Assembly: GCF_030325625.1 (NCBI RefSeq)
Contig: NZ_JACAIS010000015.1
Span: 1-64,000, forward strand
Source: Sphingobacterium sp. N143
GTDB taxonomy: Bacteria; Bacteroidota; Bacteroidia; Sphingobacteriales; Sphingobacteriaceae
Length of the DNA stretch: 64,000 bases
Reading direction: 5' to 3'
This document shows positions 40,671 to 49,253 of the stretch, piece by piece. The notes under the pieces were generated by a model that saw only the letters and a list, made by a program, of their open reading frames with translations, made no database searches and was not told the origin of the DNA. Position 1 is the stretch's first letter. Every line of letters begins with the position of its first letter. A program made the translations under genes and the position numbers.

Positions 40671-40700
40671 CTCAATACTAATATCTCAATACTCAATACT
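40671..40700 (+). repeat. Three direct CTCAATACT repeats before rfbA
   Basis: CTCAATACT occurs at 40671-40679, 40685-40693 and 40692-40700 (the last two share two bases), filling most of the rfbD-rfbA gap directly before the rfbA ATG at 40704. No hairpin is formed. It looks like a short slippage-prone spacer. Confidence 0.7.
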
Positions 40701-40703
40701 AAC

Positions 40704-41564
40704 ATGAAAGGAATCATATTAGCAGGCGGATCAGGAACGCGCTTGCACCCATTAACTTTAGCGGTCAGTAAACAATTGATGCCGGTATATGATAAACCGA
40801 TGATATACTATCCGCTGTCTACCCTGATGTTGTCGGGAATCCGGGAGATTTTGATCATATCCACACCTCAGGACTTGCCCAATTTTCAAAAATTATTGGG
40901 TGATGGGTCACAGCTGGGCTGCCGCTTTGAATATAAGGAACAGCCTAGTCCGGACGGTCTGGCTCAGGCGTTTTTATTGGGGGAGGAATTTATTGGTGAC
41001 GATAAAGTAGCGCTGATATTGGGGGATAATATTTTTTATGGTTCAGGTCTGTCAAAGCTGTTACAGTCCTGCGCAGACCCGGATGGGGGTGTCGTGTTTG
41101 CCTATCCAGTACATGATCCGGAACGTTATGGTGTGGTCGAATTTGATGAAAATAAGACGGTGGTTTCCATTGAGGAAAAACCGCAGCAGCCGAAATCAAA
41201 TTATGCTGTTCCGGGTATTTATTTTTACGACAATGAGGTGGTTTCTATTGCCAAAAATATCAAACCATCCGCACGGGGTGAATTGGAAATCACTGATGTC
41301 AATAAAGAATATTTGCGTCAGGGCAAATTAAAGGTTGGTGTATTTGACCGTGGAACCGCATGGCTTGACACAGGGACTATACAATCTTTGATGCAGGCCG
41401 GACAGTTTGTGCAGGTGATTGAGGAACGGCAGGGCATGAAAATAGGTGCAATTGAAGAAGTCGCTTATCGTATGGGGTATATTGACAAAAATCAACTGTT
41501 GAAGATTGCAGCACCTTTGTGTAAATCAGGATATGGAGAGTATTTGATAAAGATAGTTAAATGA
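40704..41564 (+). CDS. rfbA: Glucose-1-phosphate thymidylyltransferase
   Basis: The first enzyme of the pathway, joining dTTP and glucose-1-phosphate. The ATG at 40704 is chosen because the protein then begins [18 protein letters not shown], the conserved nucleotide-binding start; an upstream TTG at 40656 would add 16 low-complexity residues translated from the repeat. The 286 residues match RmlA, with [13 protein letters not shown] and GTAWLDTGT also diagnostic. Last of the four rhamnose genes. Confidence 0.96.
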   Translation: MKGIILAGGSGTRLHPLTLAVSKQLMPVYDKPMIYYPLSTLMLSGIREILIISTPQDLPNFQKLLGDGSQLGCRFEYKEQPSPDGLAQAFLLGEEFIGDDKVALILGDNIFYGSGLSKLLQSCADPDGGVVFAYPVHDPERYGVVEFDENKTVVSIEEKPQQPKSNYAVPGIYFYDNEVVSIAKNIKPSARGELEITDVNKEYLRQGKLKVGVFDRGTAWLDTGTIQSLMQAGQFVQVIEERQGMKIGAIEEVAYRMGYIDKNQLLKIAAPLCKSGYGEYLIKIVK

Positions 41565-41570
41565 TTTTAG

Positions 41571-41578
41571 TATCTTTG
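41571..41578 (+). promoter_or_regulatory. -7 promoter element for the glycosyltransferase gene
   Basis: TATCTTTG matches TAnnTTTG exactly. It lies just after the rfbA stop (41564) and 70 bp before the ATG at 41648. A TTTG at 41543-41546 is 24 bp upstream, longer than the usual 20. Confidence 0.45.
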
Positions 41579-41647
41579 TAAAAAGTAAAGTGCACGCTTG
41601 ACATAGCGTGCCAAATTAGCCACATTAACTTTCTTAAAGGCCAAAAA

Positions 41648-42460
41648 ATGGTAACTGCCTCAATTGTATTGTATAAACAAACATACGCTGAAATAAAAAC
41701 CCTTTTGCTTGGTGTAGACCAATCAGAGATTAACATTCTATTTATCATCGATAATTCACCAGTAGACACTTTTAAAGACGAAATTCGCAAAAACCACCCC
41801 ACTATTGAATATATTCATCATCCAGCTAATCCAGGTTTTGGCGCAGCCCATAATATAGCAATTAGAAAAGCCATAGCCATGGGCAGCAGCTACCATTTTG
41901 TTGTTAACCCGGATATTTTATTGCAAGAGAAAACGGTAGAGTCAATGGTCGATTTTATGGAAAAGAACTCTGACGTGGGAATGGCAATGCCCCAAGTATT
42001 AAACCCTGATGAAACAATCCAATATTTGCCAAAACTACTACCTACCCCTATTTCATTTTTTAAACGAATATTATACCGAAAATTTGGTTTCTTTTCTTCC
42101 TTTATTTCAAAATTTGAACTCAGATACGTATCTCCTAGTTTAGTATATGATACGCCAATTATATCAGGATGCTTTACACTGTTTCGAGTATCTGCCCTGA
42201 AGGAGATAGGTCTATATGACGACCGTTTTTTTATGTATCTTGAAGATTGGGATATATCAAGAAGAATGAATGCTAAATATAGAACTGTCTATTTCCCAAA
42301 AGCATCTGTTGTGCATGGTTATGCTGCAGGGTCAAGTAAAAGTTTCAGGTTATTTAAAGTTCATCTTCGGTCTATTCGCCTCTATTTTGGAAAATGGGGT
42401 TGGCTCATCGATAAAAAAAGAGTAAACATAAATAGGTGTACATTAGACCAATTTAGATAG
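41648..42460 (+). CDS. Family 2 glycosyltransferase, rhamnosyltransferase-like
   Basis: A 270-residue cytoplasmic glycosyltransferase of the WbbL/rhamnosyltransferase kind, fitting the dTDP-rhamnose genes directly upstream. GT-A motifs: VTASIVLYKQ, HPANPGFGAAHNIAIRKA, the nucleotide/metal motif VVNPDI, and RFFMYLEDWDISRRM carrying the ED pair used as base. The gene is visibly more AT-rich than its neighbours and uses more A/T-ending codons, typical of transferred polysaccharide genes. It appears to have its own promoter. Confidence 0.9.
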   Translation: MVTASIVLYKQTYAEIKTLLLGVDQSEINILFIIDNSPVDTFKDEIRKNHPTIEYIHHPANPGFGAAHNIAIRKAIAMGSSYHFVVNPDILLQEKTVESMVDFMEKNSDVGMAMPQVLNPDETIQYLPKLLPTPISFFKRILYRKFGFFSSFISKFELRYVSPSLVYDTPIISGCFTLFRVSALKEIGLYDDRFFMYLEDWDISRRMNAKYRTVYFPKASVVHGYAAGSSKSFRLFKVHLRSIRLYFGKWGWLIDKKRVNINRCTLDQFR

Positions 42461-42818
42461 AAAATGCCTTTTTCTCTATTTCAAGCTCGGAGAACTCATT
42501 TTGTTTCTTTTCTTTTTTCTCACTTGTGGACAAGATTAATTTTATGATTAAAGTCAAGTCCTCACTTCAGTCTTTGTTCTGTATTTTGCTATCTATGGAA
42601 TAGTAAGGCTATAATAATTTTTAATATTTCAATTAATTTTTATTTTCCTTAAACAATATTTTTCTTTATATTGTTATTTCGATAGGACGTAATGATGATC
42701 TAATAATACGTCTATCTAACGATATCCCTCCGGTAAAAGAGATGGGTGCGATATATGGAGACCGGTTTAACATGTATACAACTGAGCTACACGGACTAGG
42801 ATAAATAGAAAAGAATGC
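42461..42818. other. AT-rich intergenic region with a tRNA-5'-like fragment
   Basis: No gene is seen in these 358 bp. Minus-strand bases 42795-42779 read TCCGTGTAGCTCAGTTG, identical in form to the acceptor and D-arm start of many tRNAs, but the D-stem partner and the anticodon and T arms do not follow. An ACCGGT/ACCGG-type pairing lies next to it. It may be a tRNA gene remnant. Confidence 0.35.
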
Positions 42819-43466
42819 ATGACTGACTATACTAATGATAAAAACAAAAAACACCTGATTACTGTTGGCATCATCGATCGTGATGAAGAAGGCCGAAAGC
42901 TGACCAGCCTCACGCTCAAGGAGAATGCAAATAAGAATAAAGACATTAACATAGAACTGCTGTTTGAACTGGACAAGCGACCACATAATCCAGTAATACA
43001 AACCCCTGATGTATTGATTATTGATATTGAACATCAGGATTCCTCATGTGTTGAAGAGACAAGAAATGCCTTTCCAGGAACTCAAATTATTATATTGACC
43101 ACTATAGCAGAGGTCAAGGCAGTGCGTAGCTGTTTTCGAAATGGGGCTGTGGGGTATCTGTTAAAGCAGACCTGTATGTCCTCATTGGTCCAGGCAATCA
43201 ACACCACCATGAACGGAGGGTCCTTTGTTAGTCCCAGTGTGAATAGAGCACTGATTGAGCAAAGCTTCAACGGAAAAAAATGCGAAGATTTGCTTACGGC
43301 ACGTGAACTACAGATTGCCAATGGTATTGTCGAGGGACTGAGTTATAAGATGATTGCTCAAAAATATGCCATATCATTGGATACCGTAAGGATCTACATT
43401 AAACGAATTTACAGAAAGCTTCAGATCAATAGCAAAGGCGAATTGATTGCCCGCCTAACAGCCTAA
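42819..43466 (+). CDS. LuxR/NarL-type response regulator, degenerate receiver
   Basis: A 215-residue regulator. The receiver-like domain (about 12-130) has IIDRDEEGRK and VLIIDIEHQD (phosphoacceptor-like Asp), and ends AVGYLLKQTCMSSLVQAI with the conserved Lys; it has an unusually long polar loop after the first strand. The LuxR-type helix-turn-helix (about 150-213) reads LTARELQIANGIVEGLSYKMIA and TVRIYIKRIYRKL. No kinase gene adjoins. It is 83 bp upstream of the usher-like gene and is the likely regulator of the pilus locus. Confidence 0.85.
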   Translation: MTDYTNDKNKKHLITVGIIDRDEEGRKLTSLTLKENANKNKDINIELLFELDKRPHNPVIQTPDVLIIDIEHQDSSCVEETRNAFPGTQIIILTTIAEVKAVRSCFRNGAVGYLLKQTCMSSLVQAINTTMNGGSFVSPSVNRALIEQSFNGKKCEDLLTARELQIANGIVEGLSYKMIAQKYAISLDTVRIYIKRIYRKLQINSKGELIARLTA

Positions 43467-43473
43467 TTTTATT

Positions 43474-43485
43474 ACATGAACATGT
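43474..43485. promoter_or_regulatory. ACATG-AA-CATGT dyad before the usher-like gene
   Basis: A 12-bp inverted repeat directly after the LuxR-type gene and 64 bp before the ATG at 43550. Related CATGT dyads occur upstream of the pilin operon (49157-49179) and at 30464-30479. LuxR-type regulators bind inverted repeats, so this is a candidate operator. Confidence 0.3.
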
Positions 43486-43549
43486 GACAGCTTTTATTTC
43501 GATCTCATCGAATTTAGCCTGATTTTTACAGTTGTATGAATTGTATGCT

Positions 43550-46369
43550 ATGCCAATAAAAAGTCTGTGGACTTGCCTATTTATTTTTTGCTATACTTTT
43601 GTTTTCTTCTCACAGGTGAAAAGTCAACAGCAGGATGCTATTGCATATCATTTTGATCAGGATACCATAACCGTTAATGGAAATCAGACTTTTTCAAATA
43701 AGTTGAACGTCACAAATCAGACTGACCGGCCCATTGAGCTTAGCCCCTATGCGGGCGAAACTAAAGCATTGGAAGGTTTAATCAGATTGCCGGCATCAAT
43801 TGTCTTAAAAGCGAAAGAAACACGAGGATTCCCGTTAAAATATATAGCTGACCGTCGGACCATTACCAGCGATAATCAGGTATTTACAATTGGATTCAGA
43901 TCGAATGATAAGACTTTGTTGCTCCCCCCTGCAAGGTCTTTTTATACCAAGTTGGAGGGACGTCAATACCTCGCATTACAGACAGATAAGAAGGAATATT
44001 TTTGGGAGCAGGCTACCAATCAGGTACAATTTATGCTCCATGTCTCCAATACTGGAATGGTACCCCTGACATTTCAGGTTCTTTTTGCTGGATTTCCCCA
44101 AGGTTTTGAAATTACAGGCGATACGCAAGTGGTCACCATTCCGGCAGGCGGACAGCTATTGTTATCCTATGCCGGAACAATGCTTGTGAAGGACAATAGG
44201 ACTGATTTTGATCTGAGCATGCAGGCTAAGGGCACTGATGGCAGATCCTTAGCCATGACCATGATAAGGATCACACAAGTAGGCAGTGTGAAACGATTTG
44301 GTAGCATGGATAGCCAGAATCAGCCTTATCAAAACACCATGGCTTTTCGGTATATCAATATGGGCAATGCGATTAATGTGTACCAATTGCAAGCCAATGG
44401 CGCGATGAACTTTGATCAGCACAGAAGTTTGGAATATCGGCTGACGGCCGATTATTATCACAATCAAAAGGCCTTTAATAGCTACGACACCTACCTCAGC
44501 TATCAGGAAAAAGATTGGGCGGTTAAAGTCGGTAATATCTACGAAAATCTTGACCGAAGTTTGAGCGGCCGTGGGCTAAAAGCCAGCTACAAATTTAACG
44601 GAAATCAGTCCATTAGCGTTTACGGAGTGGAAAACAATTATATGTTGTACAGCCAGTCCACAAACCACATCCCGGCTGGTAAAATATGGGGCGCCAAGTA
44701 TAATCTCAAATCCACACAGCATCAGGAACATTATTTACTTTACCTGCACGGGCGGGATAATGATCGTAGGCTAGGAAGTGAACAATGGACTGGAAAAACC
44801 GAACTGAGCTTGGGTAGTAACCATAGCTTAGGGCTCGAAGCTGGCTACAGTATGGAATATAGATATGGCGGAACGAAAAAGCATGCCGTTTCCGCAGGAC
44901 TGGACTACAATCATAATTCCGAAAAATATCAGCTATCAAGTATCAATTATTATAGCTCGCCCTATTATACAGGATTACGGCGGGGACTGATCCAGACGGA
45001 TTCGCGGATGGTCCGCCTATTGGGCGACGGACAGCATATCGCTGCCCGGCTCAGCTATTTGAACAATCGTCCGACGTACCAGGAAGGGGGCCGCAACTTT
45101 TATGTTAACAGTCAAAACCAGATCCAGATTTATGAGCTGGGCTATCATCAGCAGCTTGGCCGATTCCAGCTGGATGTACGTCCCTATTGGATGTTGCAGC
45201 GGATAGCTGATAAAGGAATGGATCTTTGGGACCTTGCTGATGTCAATGGAAAAACTGCAGCCTTGAGGACTAGCCTGGATCTAAATTTTTTCAGTGCCCG
45301 ACACCGCTTCTTTTTAAGAACGGACCATGGTTATGCCTATAAAAATACATTGGGCAGACCACTGGCTCCTTTTTATTCCTTGCGCATGACAGGAACCTAT
45401 ACGAATCCGCTCTTTGGCTTCAATACCTTTGTGCAGCTGAATCCGTATTATTTAAGTGATATACGTGCTTCAGGTTCCTCCGACAGCTATCGGATCTTTT
45501 CCTTGGGGCCTAATACCCAATTTAAAGCCTTCAACAATAGCCTGCAGGTACAGCTGTCGACCATGTACAGCTATTACGGTTTTACGCGTAGCAGCAATTT
45601 CTCCGTCAACGGAAATATGAAGTGGCAGTTAAAGAGTAATTGGATGATGACGGCAGATGTATTCTATACCTTGATCAAAAACAAGTTGATCTTGGATCCT
45701 TTGGTTGATCGCCAGACGGGAATAACATCCACTTCGTTTGATAATAGACAAATCCGTTTGGGGATTGAAAAGCATTTTGGCAGAAAAGGAAAGAACCATG
45801 GCCATAAATTACAGCTTTTTTTATTTGACGATCGTAATAGCAATGGTCTTATGGAGGGTAATGAACCTGCATTAGAAGGGTTGCTGGTCAGAATTGATAA
45901 AGAAACCGCCATGACGGACCGACAGGGGCGTGTCAAGTTTTTGGATATGGCCACAGGGAGCTATATGGTGCAGGTGGAAAATAACCAGGGCTGGGTAGCG
46001 CAGGGAACGGTAAGCCTGGTGCTCACAAAGAATCAACAACTGAAGATTCCATTGGTAAAAACTGCGATACTAAGGGGCCGGATCCGGCCGGTAGAAAATA
46101 AGTACCTGAATGCAGCACCCGAATTGTCGGGCATATGCGTCCAGGCAAAGAATGAGCAGGGACAAATTTATAAGACATTGAGCAATGCGGATGGTGATTA
46201 TACACTTTATCTTCCGGTCGGTACTTATGAACTGTTTATTGCTACGGCGGGGATGCCTTTTACCATAGATAATCCCAGTAGCCAGGTTGAAGTAAGACGC
46301 GAAAAACCGGTTGTGCGAGATTTTAATGTGAAGGATGTGCGCCGCAAGGTTGACGTAAAGCGTTTCTAG
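43550..46369 (+). CDS. Usher-like outer-membrane beta-barrel protein
   Basis: A 939-residue protein. The ATG at 43550 is chosen because it begins a signal peptide (MPIKSLWTCLFIFCYTFVFF...SQ); a TTG at 43532 would add six residues. Order: two Ig-like beta domains (about 30-235; FSNKLNVTNQTDRPIELSPY), a large beta-barrel (about 240-750, repeated aromatic-ended strands), an SdrD_B-like Ca-type domain (about 755-820; FDDRNSNGLMEGNEPALEGL) and a C-terminal carboxypeptidase-regulatory-like domain (about 840-930). With chaperone and pilin genes convergent just downstream, it is read as the outer-membrane assembly platform. It is not a recognisable classical PapC usher. Confidence 0.7.
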   Translation: MPIKSLWTCLFIFCYTFVFFSQVKSQQQDAIAYHFDQDTITVNGNQTFSNKLNVTNQTDRPIELSPYAGETKALEGLIRLPASIVLKAKETRGFPLKYIADRRTITSDNQVFTIGFRSNDKTLLLPPARSFYTKLEGRQYLALQTDKKEYFWEQATNQVQFMLHVSNTGMVPLTFQVLFAGFPQGFEITGDTQVVTIPAGGQLLLSYAGTMLVKDNRTDFDLSMQAKGTDGRSLAMTMIRITQVGSVKRFGSMDSQNQPYQNTMAFRYINMGNAINVYQLQANGAMNFDQHRSLEYRLTADYYHNQKAFNSYDTYLSYQEKDWAVKVGNIYENLDRSLSGRGLKASYKFNGNQSISVYGVENNYMLYSQSTNHIPAGKIWGAKYNLKSTQHQEHYLLYLHGRDNDRRLGSEQWTGKTELSLGSNHSLGLEAGYSMEYRYGGTKKHAVSAGLDYNHNSEKYQLSSINYYSSPYYTGLRRGLIQTDSRMVRLLGDGQHIAARLSYLNNRPTYQEGGRNFYVNSQNQIQIYELGYHQQLGRFQLDVRPYWMLQRIADKGMDLWDLADVNGKTAALRTSLDLNFFSARHRFFLRTDHGYAYKNTLGRPLAPFYSLRMTGTYTNPLFGFNTFVQLNPYYLSDIRASGSSDSYRIFSLGPNTQFKAFNNSLQVQLSTMYSYYGFTRSSNFSVNGNMKWQLKSNWMMTADVFYTLIKNKLILDPLVDRQTGITSTSFDNRQIRLGIEKHFGRKGKNHGHKLQLFLFDDRNSNGLMEGNEPALEGLLVRIDKETAMTDRQGRVKFLDMATGSYMVQVENNQGWVAQGTVSLVLTKNQQLKIPLVKTAILRGRIRPVENKYLNAAPELSGICVQAKNEQGQIYKTLSNADGDYTLYLPVGTYELFIATAGMPFTIDNPSSQVEVRREKPVVRDFNVKDVRRKVDVKRF

Positions 46370-47772
46370 GGCGCGACAAAACTAAAGATAATGCTGGTGC
46401 TATAGTTTCCTGCAGGCTTGTTGAGTAGCTGATGAGTCTCACTGGCAGGAATACGGTATTGTATATTTAGGTTGCGGTCAATGGCGGGATTGGCCGATTG
46501 GATGAGCTGCTGGGCTGTTGTGGACAACGTAATGGTATTTATCCCGGTTTCGCCGGCCATGGGACCGATTCGCATCACATTCAAGGGGATGGTATTGGTG
46601 CCGGAACTAAAATTTTCCGATGTGGCACGGACATAAAGGTTGTATGGGGTTGTTTTGCTTAATTTTAAATGTGCGGGCATATCTTTGCTCACTCCATTTT
46701 TATAATGATCGGCGGTGCTGAACGCGAGATCTACGGCTTGTTGGTTAGCCACCAGCTCGCCCAGATCACTGACCACAATTTCCAGGGTGCCATTTCCAGA
46801 TGCTTGAGCCGGGTTTGCCGGTAAACCAGTCCAGCTATACACCAATGGAACACGATAGGTACCCGCCTGTACAAAGTCACTTTTCAATTTACTCCCGCTC
46901 ACGCTAAAGGTATTGGTCAGCACCTGGTTATTGGAGGATACTGCAATGCCACTGCTCGTGGTGAGGGCCTGGTCTGTGGTGGACAGGGAAGCTATCGCTG
47001 TGGCGGTTGATACACCGCTTAGGCTTACTGCAACATCGGAAACAGGCGAAACTGGCGGATTGTTATAAGGAAGGGTGGTACTGAATGTAAATTGTGAGCT
47101 CGATGTCCTGAGCGTTGGAATATAGGGGACAGTCGTCGAAATCGAAACGATTTTATTGCTACTGATACCAGCTGGAGCACGGAAATAATTCAGATCATTG
47201 ACCAGTAGGCTGGTGGTGCTAATGGTTGACGGCGCAGCAATAAAGGCCGGGACAGTGATAGATACATCCCTGTCCTGTGGCGTGATGGTACCGCCTAATA
47301 TACCTTGGGCGGTCAGGCGAAGCCCGGTCTTATAACTGCCGGCAAGCCAGGTGTGACTCGACGTAGCCACTCGAAAATCCATTAATATCGCCCCCTTGGA
47401 TAGCGTGATGCCTAATAAAGAGCTGACCAGTAAGCTGCTGCTGGTGCTAAGCTGTGCTTCGGTGACCGAAGAAAGTAAATTGACACCGCCGATTTGATTC
47501 AGTTTAAGGTATGCAACTGAAAGGGGGACTGTATGTGTCGATGTGCTACTGCTGAAGTTGCCTTGTGTTGACATGGCATAAATGGAAGGGATTAATGCAA
47601 TCAGTAAATATGAATAATCGCCCACCGACGATGTCTGTTTAAAATCAGCACCGCTTTGGATATTGGCTTGAGGCAGATTGATGGACACATTGTATTGGGC
47701 CTGTACATTCCCCATATACACACCCAACAGCGCCAGCAGGCCCACCTTAATATGTAATCTCTTTTTCCGCAA
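46366..47772 (-). CDS. Two-domain pilus tip/adhesin-like protein
   Basis: A 468-residue exported protein with signal peptide ending NVQAQ. It appears to hold two beta-sandwich halves (about 25-240 and 245-468). The second half ends KPAGNYSTSIIFSFVAP, which parallels the AAGTYTTTVTYTATQQ end of the DUF4402 pilin at 48580, as expected of donor-strand pilin subunits. The Ser/Thr-rich composition is usual for exported adhesins. Its start overlaps the chaperone gene by 26 bp; its stop overlaps the convergent usher-like stop by 4 bp. Tip adhesin role is inferred from the two-domain form. Confidence 0.68.
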   Translation of the reverse strand: MRKKRLHIKVGLLALLGVYMGNVQAQYNVSINLPQANIQSGADFKQTSSVGDYSYLLIALIPSIYAMSTQGNFSSSTSTHTVPLSVAYLKLNQIGGVNLLSSVTEAQLSTSSSLLVSSLLGITLSKGAILMDFRVATSSHTWLAGSYKTGLRLTAQGILGGTITPQDRDVSITVPAFIAAPSTISTTSLLVNDLNYFRAPAGISSNKIVSISTTVPYIPTLRTSSSQFTFSTTLPYNNPPVSPVSDVAVSLSGVSTATAIASLSTTDQALTTSSGIAVSSNNQVLTNTFSVSGSKLKSDFVQAGTYRVPLVYSWTGLPANPAQASGNGTLEIVVSDLGELVANQQAVDLAFSTADHYKNGVSKDMPAHLKLSKTTPYNLYVRATSENFSSGTNTIPLNVMRIGPMAGETGINTITLSTTAQQLIQSANPAIDRNLNIQYRIPASETHQLLNKPAGNYSTSIIFSFVAP

Positions 47773-48544
47773 TTTTTAAATCGTATTGACTGCCGGCATC
47801 TAATAGGGCAACAGCTAGGTATGGGCCCTTGAGCTCCGCCGGCAGGTCCACCTCGACCCATTGTTCGGCTGCTGGCAGTAGGGCTATAGCAATGGCTTTC
47901 ACAGGAACTTCTCCTCCTGTTTCGGTATTGGTGAGCTCAAAACGGAGATAAGCATCTTTATTGATCTGCCCGGTATTTTTGATTTTGACACGCATCCTCC
48001 GTGTTTTAGAATTGGCACGAGACTGTATGCCCTTGTCCTCAAAAGCAAGAAATTCCAGCTCACCGGCTTGCAGCCCCGCCGGGGTATGATATACTTGTAT
48101 GCCTACTTCAAGGAGCACATTCATATTGACGCCGGGGTGGAGCACAGTCTGTTGTTCTTTGACCTGCGTGAAAAAAAGCATGCTGTTGGTCAGTTTCTGG
48201 GCCTTGCTGTCGTTAGGGATGCTCATGGATAGATTGACCTGCCGTGTTTCCCCGGGTGCTAAATGGACGGTATTTTCGTTTAGGGACAACCAGGAAGCAT
48301 TAGACTGCCCCTGCTGCCCTGCAGGGAAATAGCGCTTGTTGCCCAAAGAATCACGGTCCCAATCCTTGATCGTCGTGACAAAGTGGAAGGGTATTTTCGA
48401 AGAATTGCTCAGCGTAATCACCTGACTGACCGTTTGCCCGGGATCACCCTTAAAAAAAATGCGCGATGGCGAAACAGAAATACCCTGTGCCAGGCATAGG
48501 GTATTCCATACACAAATGATCAGTATGGTTAAAAAATAGTTCAC
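47747..48544 (-). CDS. Periplasmic pilus chaperone-like protein
   Basis: A 265-residue exported protein with signal peptide ending CLAQ and a two-domain Ig-like layout recalling fimbrial chaperones: GISVSPSRIFFKGDPGQTVSQVITLSNSS at the start (split by normal strand breaks), SWLSLNENTVHLAPGETRQVNLSM, SMLFFTQVKE, and a second domain KTRRMRVKIKNTGQINKDAYL...PYLAVALLDAGSQYDLKIAEKEI. The gene order pilin-chaperone-adhesin supports a role in escorting pilin subunits. Sequence is far from PapD, and other Ig-like envelope roles are possible. Confidence 0.7.
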   Translation of the reverse strand: MNYFLTILIICVWNTLCLAQGISVSPSRIFFKGDPGQTVSQVITLSNSSKIPFHFVTTIKDWDRDSLGNKRYFPAGQQGQSNASWLSLNENTVHLAPGETRQVNLSMSIPNDSKAQKLTNSMLFFTQVKEQQTVLHPGVNMNVLLEVGIQVYHTPAGLQAGELEFLAFEDKGIQSRANSKTRRMRVKIKNTGQINKDAYLRFELTNTETGGEVPVKAIAIALLPAAEQWVEVDLPAELKGPYLAVALLDAGSQYDLKIAEKEITY

Positions 48545-48579
48545 AAATGCGATATAATCTTTTTATTGCTGCATAATTA

Positions 48580-49104
48580 TTATTGTTGTGTGGCGGTATA
48601 GGTCACCGTGGTGGTGTATGTTCCCGCAGCTTTTGTGATCAGTTCACTCGCATCTGGAATGGTATAGTCGATAGTATAGACGGTACCGGTAGAGGCCGGA
48701 GCTCCCGTGATTAAAGGCTGAGGATCATTGACGGCAGATAAAATAGCATTCGCCGGACTCCCGCCAGTGGGCGTTGCTGAATTGACCGATACCGTTAACC
48801 CCAATGCGGCTAGGTCCAGCACGGGATTAAAATCCCCATCTACTTGCACGTCGATATCATAAACTTGATTACTGACCACGGTAAAATGTGCTGCCTTGGT
48901 AACGGTTTTGGAAGCGGCATAATCTGCCGCAGTCGCATAGTTGAAGTCTACCGTAGGACTTGCTCCCAGATCGATCGAAATAGCATCCGTCAGGTTGATA
49001 TTTACCGTAACAGGTTGCGAATCCGCTGAAACTTGTGCCTTGACTTGTTGTCCAAAGCATATGGCGGCGAGGACAACAAAAGCAGCTTTAAAAATCTTTT
49101 TCAT
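48580..49104 (-). CDS. DUF4402-domain pilin-like exported protein
   Basis: The ATG at 49104 gives a clear signal peptide (MKKIFKAAFVVLAAICFGQQ, cut after VKAQ); a longer frame begins at 49206 but lacks one. The 174-residue product has a beta-sandwich of the DUF4402 kind, related to the spore-coat-U-like pilins: VSADSQPVTVNINLTDAISI, TVTKAAHFTVVSNQVYDIDV, and the C-terminal AAGTYTTTVTYTATQQ. It is the first gene of the pilin-chaperone-adhesin operon and the likely major subunit. Confidence 0.8.
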   Translation of the reverse strand: MKKIFKAAFVVLAAICFGQQVKAQVSADSQPVTVNINLTDAISIDLGASPTVDFNYATAADYAASKTVTKAAHFTVVSNQVYDIDVQVDGDFNPVLDLAALGLTVSVNSATPTGGSPANAILSAVNDPQPLITGAPASTGTVYTIDYTIPDASELITKAAGTYTTTVTYTATQQ

Positions 49105-49156
49105 AAAATCTACAATTTTAGCTAATGTTATAATAGGATAAACAATATCCCATATG

Positions 49157-49179
49157 TCATGTAAAAGTAGGGGACATGA
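49157..49179. promoter_or_regulatory. TCATGT-N11-ACATGA inverted repeat upstream of the pilin operon
   Basis: Six-base arms separated by 11 bp, 53 bp upstream of the pilin ATG (49104) and between it and the divergent acyltransferase gene. It shares the CATGT core with the dyad before the usher-like gene. Candidate operator for the LuxR-type regulator; weak evidence. Confidence 0.25.
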
Positions 49180-49253
49180 GCTGCATATCCAATTCCGTTC
49201 CGTCACATAATGATGTTATGAATTTTGAGTCGGTTTAAATATATTTACGCTCA

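Noticed and set aside
42720-42795. A complete tRNA gene on the minus strand
   Set aside because: Only the acceptor/D-arm start matches. The D-stem does not close and no anticodon or T arm can be drawn, so it is reported only as a possible remnant.
42666-43034. A 122-codon minus-strand hydrophobic frame overlapping the LuxR-type gene
   Set aside because: It overlaps the start of a clear response regulator and the AT-rich gap; hydrophobicity comes from AT-rich antisense codons.
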